Origin: Leptodontidium sp. MPI-SDFR-AT-0119
Lineage: Eukaryota > Ascomycota > Leotiomycetes > Helotiales > Leptodontidiaceae
Reading direction: 5' to 3'
Length of the DNA: 64,000 bases
NCBI GenBank assembly: GCA_020726505.1
Contig: JAHLEZ010000015.1
Location: 992,001-1,056,000, forward strand
In this document: piece after piece, positions 59,418 through 64,000 of the stretch
Layout of the letters: every line of letters begins with the position of its first letter
Position numbering within the stretch: the first letter of the stretch is position 1
Notes under the pieces: model-generated
The model's input: the letters and a program-made list of their open reading frames with translations, nothing else
Told to the model about the DNA's origin: nothing
Database searches by the model: none
Program-made: the position numbers and the translations under genes

Positions 59418-60158
59418 ATGGCAATTAAAGACATCGTCACCGATCCAGGTCTCAAAGCCGCCCTGGAAACATCTGCGCAAGCCCGAGAGCAAGCTGTCGC
59501 GCTCCTCGACTTCGTCTCCAGCCAGCCTGCGACATCCACGCCCTCCGACGAATTCCAGATCCAAGTCTCCAAGCAGCAGAAGCTCCTCCTTACCTACCTT
59601 GCGCAACTACGAGGTCTCCACCGCGATGCGCACATGGCTGCTCGAGAGACCAAGGCCGTGACGGCAGAGGCGCGTCAGGAGGTCGACAAACTACATCTCC
59701 AACTCCAGAACCTCTACTACGAACAACGGCATCTTCAAGGGGAGATCGCTGCTTGTGAATCTTTTGAGTACGCTACCTTGTGCGAGATTAGATTACTTTG
59801 CGGAAGCTAATTGTCTACATAGTCACAAGTACACTCAATTACCTCTCATTCCAGTCGAACAATTCCTTGCAGAACACCCAGAGCACGCCGACGCTGACGA
59901 GAATGCGCTCATGACTGCACGTATCGACCATGAACATGCGGGACGTGAAGCCTTGGAAAGTCAGAGACAGGGTCTGCTGAAGAAGAAGTTGGGCCTCGTT
60001 GCGGAGAACAAGAAGCGGAAGGATGATCTGGCTGCTCTGGATAAGGATTTGGAGACCTTCATTGACGTATGTATACTATTTCATTGCCTGAAGACAATGC
60101 TAACATGGTTCTATAGGCGGCGAAGCCCATAATCGCTACTTTTGAGAAGGTCAACTGA
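59418..60158 (+). CDS. THO complex subunit 5-like (Fms-interacting family)
   Basis: Three exons (59418-59767, 59823-60066, 60117-60158) encode 211 residues. Almost the whole protein is predicted coiled-coil. The THOC5/FMIP signature order is present: L-Y-Y-E-Q-R-H-L, then E-I-A-A-C-E-S-F-D-H-K-Y, then L-P-L-I-P-V-E-Q-F-L. THOC5 belongs to the THO/TREX complex that couples transcription to mRNA export. Fungal members are much shorter than the animal protein, and this length fits. The start is the ATG of M-A-I-K-D-I-V; a Met 28 codons upstream in frame is less likely because the sequence there lacks conserved character. The last exon is 42 nt. Confidence 0.82.
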
Positions 60159-61145
60159 GTTAAAGCCGAGGCATTCTCACAAGAATGAATACTTCACGGC
60201 TGGAATCTCCGCAAGAACGGCAGAAGCTAGTATCAGTTAGGGCTGTGTCTTATCATGGCTTACTGTCCTATGCCGCGGACGGTACAATTGTGAATGTGTT
60301 ACACAGCTCCCCCACACATCGATGAGGCTGGGCATACAACAACTTGTCAGCGGTGGAGGAACAAGAGTTGTCGGCCTCAGAATGAACGCGGGGTACTAAT
60401 AAGCAGCAGAGTGCTGCAAGGCGAGGTATGGTCCGCAAGCTGGCTTTGTTTTCTGAGCCGATCCTTAATGTAGAAGGTTCTCTGTCCGCCATGGTTCTAC
60501 CGACTCACTGTCCTGGCCATGCAATGTATCGGCCACTTGGTTTCGACGCGCACCTACCTCAAAAAATACATCCGATTTACAACCATCTACTCTTTCGTGA
60601 CTTCGTTCTTAACTCTGTCCTGTCTCATCTGCACGTACTAATCGCTTTCGCTTTGTACCTTAACTATCCCGAGCAAGTCCAAAGTCAATTTTCGAATTCA
60701 AGCTTGTCCAAGCCTTGTAAGATCTATTTTCAATCATGCATGCATTCGGATGTGTGGCTGCCAGCTAGTCAAGAAAAACACGGGCTGTGTGGAGATGGGC
60801 GAATCCAAGCCCAGCTTCTGACTGCTGTGCATGAGAAGGGCTGAACCTTGTCTATAATCGGGCTTGAAACTCCTGGATCGAATGGCCTCGCTTAGCCCCA
60901 TAAGCAAACAAAGGCTCACAACTCGGTCATCACCATCCAGAACGAAGCATCCTTTCAAGCCACGGAATGCCAGCTTATTGACCATGGCAGCTGTGCCAGC
61001 ACCCCAGTGCCCCATCTCCGTGCTTCGAATCTGCACTTCATCGGAACCTTCTTCAGCACATGGCTCTCTACGTCCCTTCTTAATTATCAATCCTGCTGAA
61101 TTGCTTGATCTTTGAAATTTGGTATCAAGTTGATTGTCCGTCAAT
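60159..61145. other. Intergenic upstream of the cupredoxin-like gene
   Basis: 987 bases. ORFs on both strands (for example 60428-60844 plus, 60268-60492 minus) have no supported start context or family. Nothing else seen. Confidence 0.4.
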
Positions 61146-62542
61146 ATGTTGTTATCAGCCAATCTAGGTTTTATGCTGTTTGCAGCCCATTTGGGCCATG
61201 CGCAGACATTTACATCCTCCCCCTCTTCGACGTCCAGTGCTCCAGCCGCAACACACTCGGTCAATGTCGGCGCCGTAAGCTCTTGACACTTCCCATGGCA
61301 TGAGAATATATTAACAATGTACAGGCTGGTCTCGTCTTCACTCCTAACTCTTTGACGGCAAACGTTGGAGACATAGTTGGTGAGAGATATCTAGCTATGC
61401 ATGAGGGTGCCAGCTAACAAGTCAGAATTCCGTTTCTATCCTCAGAACCATTCCGTAGCCCGGGCCGAGTACAAGTACCCATGTATTCCATACGAAGTCG
61501 TCGACGTAGGAAAGCAAGGCTTCTGGAGTGGATTCAACCCCATCAGTGTGGTGTTATCTAATGTAAGTCTCTTCACCGCTATGGCCTTGTCTAATACATA
61601 CTAACTTCAAGAAGCCTCCAACGTTCACCGTCTTAATCAATGACACCGAGCCAATATTCTTCTACTGTTCAGCTCCCGGTGCTTGCGAGGAGAATGGTAT
61701 GGTCGGTGTGATCAATCCAAACTCAACCCAGACACTCGAAGTCCAACAAGCATTCGCACACAACTCGACGATAGCTTTCAGTCCAGGCGAGAACTTCCCC
61801 GCAGAAGTAGAATCCACCAAATCCGCCGCTCCATCCTCGACATCTACGACTGCATCTCCTACCACTGCGACTGTAACAGCCACACCTACCACAGCTACCG
61901 CCGCCGCATCCTCGGGCTCACACCCACCACTCTCAACTGGGGCAATTGCAGGAATAGCAATCGGTGGAGCAGCAGTCCTCCTACTGGGAGCTGCATTGGT
62001 ATATCTCTGCGGTCGGCAACGCACATTGGGCGAAATAATCAGCCATAATCAACAACAACCACCACCTCCGTCCTACGTCCCCAACCCAGGCCACATGTCC
62101 ATGGCATCGTCAGCCGCCTACGCCAAATCTCCACAAGTCGAAGTCGACCAGCAGCGATTCTCTTCCCCGGGAGGAGGGTTCTACAGAGGCGACGACGAGA
62201 GTTACCGCTCGAGAAGTCCGGTGCCTGAAGAGGGTATGGAGTATTCGAATCTCGTTGGCAATGCGAGTCCCAACCGTACGGGCAGTCCTCTGATAAGGAG
62301 ACCCGTGCCGCAGAGTCCTGGGAGACAGGGTGGGTTGACGCCGGTGAACTTGACTGATAGACCGATGTCTGAAGCCTTGGGGACGGGAGAGGGGTGAGTT
62401 CACCTTCCTTTGAAAGATGTTTTTACTGTTTACTGATGTCTGATATAGTGTTCGGAGAACGCAGTCGCAGTTTGGTCCACATGAGTTGGGGGTCGAGAAT
62501 GATCGGGGTTACATACCGTATTCGAGTCCGAATTCGGGATAG
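61146..62542 (+). CDS. Membrane-anchored extracellular cupredoxin-like protein
   Basis: Five exons (61146-61274, 61325-61379, 61426-61562, 61612-62393, 62449-62542) give about 398 residues. A signal peptide (M-L-L-S-A-N-L-G-F-M-L-F-A-A-H-L-G-H-A) is followed by a Ser-rich spacer and a cupredoxin fold: A-G-L-V-F-T-P-N-S-L, V-E-F-R-F-Y-P-Q-N-H-S-V, F-F-Y-C-S and G-M-V-G-V-I-N-P. A Thr/Ser/Ala-rich stalk leads to one transmembrane helix (G-A-I-A-G-I-A-I-G-G-A-A-V-L-L-L-G-A-A-L-V-Y-L-C). A cytoplasmic tail of about 150 residues, rich in Pro and Ser, ends the protein. The usual second copper His, just before the second Cys, is Ala here (G-A-C-E-E-N-G-M), so copper binding is doubtful. The exon 4 start could be 61612 or 61615. 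Role unknown; cell-surface sensing or wall attachment is inference. Confidence 0.8.
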
Positions 62543-63152
62543 TTTTGCATTTTTTTTTCCAGGTATGAGACTTTGTAATTATGTACAGTGGCGTTTTGGA
62601 TTTGGTGTTCTTCGTGGTCTGCCTAGCGGCGGTTGTTATCGCTGTTTGTATGACTTTGCTAGTTTATGCTAGCTGCTTAGATGATAGTATAAAATTTATT
62701 CGAATTTGTAATGTATCTAGTCTTTTTTGAGATGGTACAACTTCTGAATGCCGTTATGAGGGACTGAGATACTGCAATAGTATATATCTATCTATCACGT
62801 ACTCTTGCTTTGATATTGCTGCTTCCTTCCCTCTATCGAGGTGGAGACAAAAGAGGAACTCGAACTCGTGCTTTCAAGAGCGCATATCGAATGCAGTCCG
62901 TACATGGGAAGCACCGCTGGCTCTTTCCGAACTCATCTAGGTAGGTAGGGACGCAATTGAATCTCATCGTCATCGTCGTCACCTTTAAAAAGTGAATCGA
63001 AATCCTAAACTGGCCTCGCTTAGCAGGTATAAACACCCCAACGCCAACTTCCATTCTCCACAACTTCCTACCTACAACAACATTAACTGACGACAACGAG
63101 GAGTAGCCGACATCGAGATCGATCAACCACAATACCATACAACACAGTAACC
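62543..63152. other. Intergenic upstream of the BTB gene
   Basis: 610 bases. A minus-strand segment around 62850-62960 has a weak tRNA B-box look but no consistent cloverleaf. Nothing else recognised. Confidence 0.45.
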
Positions 63153-64000
63153 ATGTCGTCATACGGCGAGGACTACTCCGATGAGGAGCAGAACTTCATT
63201 GAGCATGGTGGTGCGAGTCAAGGCGAGAGCGATATCGAGGGTGAGAGTGAAGGTTAAGGTGTGGAAGAGGGTGGTGTTAATGGCAGGTCAGGAGGTGGAG
63301 GAGGAGTTGGAGGTGACAATGGCGAGGGAAGTGCTGCGACTAGTGGAGATGGCGGTTCTGGAGCTGTTGACAAATCTGATGGCGATACCCATGGCGTGTC
63401 TGGAAGTGAGGGCATTGGTGGAGTTGAGGACAACCGTGGTGCTAATGAGGCAAATGGCTCTGGTTGGTATGTTCGACAGAATGCAGTTGGGGATTGGAAT
63501 GAGGGTGATGTTCAAACAAGCAGCTCTAGTTGGGCAACTGGTGGGAACTCTTCTGGCAACATCAGGGAAGGCGAAGTGGCTGTTCGGTGAGTACCCTTTG
63601 GTTTATGAATTTCTCTTCTTTGGTGATGAGGAACTAAAATTTATTAGATCACAGTTTCCCCTGGTGGATTCTCCTATACCAGTGAGCAGTCTTACACCAA
63701 AGGAGTTTTGCGAGTAGGAATTCCAACTCATATCTCTTCTTTACCACGAGTTAACATTTGACAGGAGATTGAAGCTTTTCCGAAGCCCAGATGTTACCCT
63801 TATCGTTGGACCTGAGGAAACTGTTTTCACCTTGCCCAAAGATCTGCTCTGCCAACATTCCACATTCTTCGACCGAGCCTTTAACGGCAAATTCAAGGAA
63901 GGCGTCGATCTCACCATGCGTCTACCTGAAGATACTGTGGCGGCTTTCCAAATGATGATTCAGTGGATCTAAACCGGCAACATTGTGGTAGCTAGCTACT
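63153..64000 (+). pseudogene. BTB/POZ-domain gene, 3' end outside the window, with in-frame stop(s)
   Basis: The gene starts M-S-S-Y-G-E-D-Y-S-D-E-E. A Gly/Ser-rich spacer follows, then S-P-D-V-T-L-I-V-G-P, H-S-T-F-F-D-R-A-F and D-T-V-A-A-F-Q-M-M-I-Q-W-I, which is the first half of a BTB/POZ fold. A TAA at 63255 interrupts the opening frame. A 51-nt intron (63241-63291, GTGAGA...GTCAG) would remove it and keep the Gly-rich frame, so this stop may not be real. Two further introns (about 63589-63654 and 63692-63764) fit the frame into the BTB core. A second TAA at 63970, directly after Q-W-I, replaces the Tyr of the very common Q-W-I-Y-T-G motif, and T-G-N-I-V continues afterwards. It is either a disrupted gene, a sequence error, or a truncated BTB protein. 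The gene is cut by the window end. Confidence 0.55.

Noticed and set aside
60268..60492. Minus-strand 74-codon ORF with five cysteines, possible small secreted protein
   Set aside because: The hydrophobic stretch is internal, not a proper signal peptide, and there is no supporting context.
60734..61264. Minus-strand 176-codon ORF
   Set aside because: Antisense to the signal-peptide exon of the cupredoxin-like gene; no family features.
62850..62960. tRNA-like signal on the minus strand (GAGTTCGAGTTCC)
   Set aside because: The T stem does not pair (the conserved C61 is T), and no acceptor or anticodon arm can be drawn.
63181..63717. 178-codon plus-strand ORF overlapping the BTB gene
   Set aside because: Another frame of the Gly-rich spacer; Met/Val/Leu/Arg-rich composition is typical of shifted GGN codons, and it cannot be linked to the BTB core.

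Overview
The window is nuclear DNA of a filamentous ascomycete (Pezizomycotina). The evidence is many short GT-AG introns with CTAAC/CTGAC-type branch sites, a dispersed 5S rRNA gene, and a gene set typical of these fungi (CRZ1, KAR9, ATG33, ILM1, a Zn2Cys6 regulator, a secreted cupredoxin-like protein). A leotiomycete is my impression, not something the sequence proves. I see no intact mobile element, CRISPR array or biosynthetic cluster. Gene density is about one per 3 kb and both strands are used.

Layout. 0-9.5 kb: a 2OG-Fe(II) oxygenase-like gene (-), a 2-kb gap with a possible decayed reading frame, COX23 (+), the NatB subunit NAA25/MDM20 (+, nine exons, one GC-AG intron) and ILM1 (-). 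9.5-20.1 kb: geranylgeranyltransferase I beta (+), a secreted M20 peptidase (+), a HAD phosphatase (-), the calcineurin-responsive factor CRZ1 (+) and an MDR-type reductase (-). 20.1-30.4 kb: a 2-kb promoter region, then a nine-exon gene for a low-complexity repeat protein of about 2320 residues. 30.4-37.6 kb: a haem-dependent N-demethylase-like gene with an apparent frameshift at a C run (+), and a Zn2Cys6 transcription factor whose frame needs an 8-nt microexon (-). 37.6-45.6 kb: peroxisomal 2,4-dienoyl-CoA reductase with C-terminal SKL (-), ATG33 (+) and a previously unlisted 84-residue single-pass membrane protein whose first coding exon is only ATG plus one base (-). 45.6-54 kb: KAR9 (-) and a Na+/Ca2+ exchanger (-). 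54.6-64 kb: condensin BRN1 (+), THOC5-like (+), a membrane-anchored cupredoxin-like protein (+) and the start of a BTB/POZ gene with suspicious in-frame stops (+).

The most unusual region is the third-exon junction of BRN1. Its second intron is about 1.7 kb, against about 50-90 nt for most others here, and carries three RNA polymerase III genes on the host strand: 5S rRNA, tRNA-Glu(CUC) and tRNA-Asp(GUC). Both tRNAs have ordinary anticodon-loop introns. The tRNA-Glu gene also carries a second, 49-nt insertion in the D-loop that looks exactly like a small spliceosomal intron (GTGAGC start, CTAAC branch site, CAG end). Removing it gives a textbook tRNA-Glu D-arm.

Functional themes are housekeeping: mitochondria (COX23, ILM1, ATG33), calcium (CRZ1, Na+/Ca2+ exchanger), chromosome and spindle (BRN1, KAR9), protein modification (NAA25, GGTase I) and mRNA export (THOC5). 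No operon-like co-regulation is implied. Several divergent pairs share promoter regions (ILM1/CDC43, HAD/CRZ1, dienoyl-CoA reductase/ATG33, exchanger/BRN1). Exon coordinates were deduced by eye from frame, splice signals and family knowledge; no transcript data were available.
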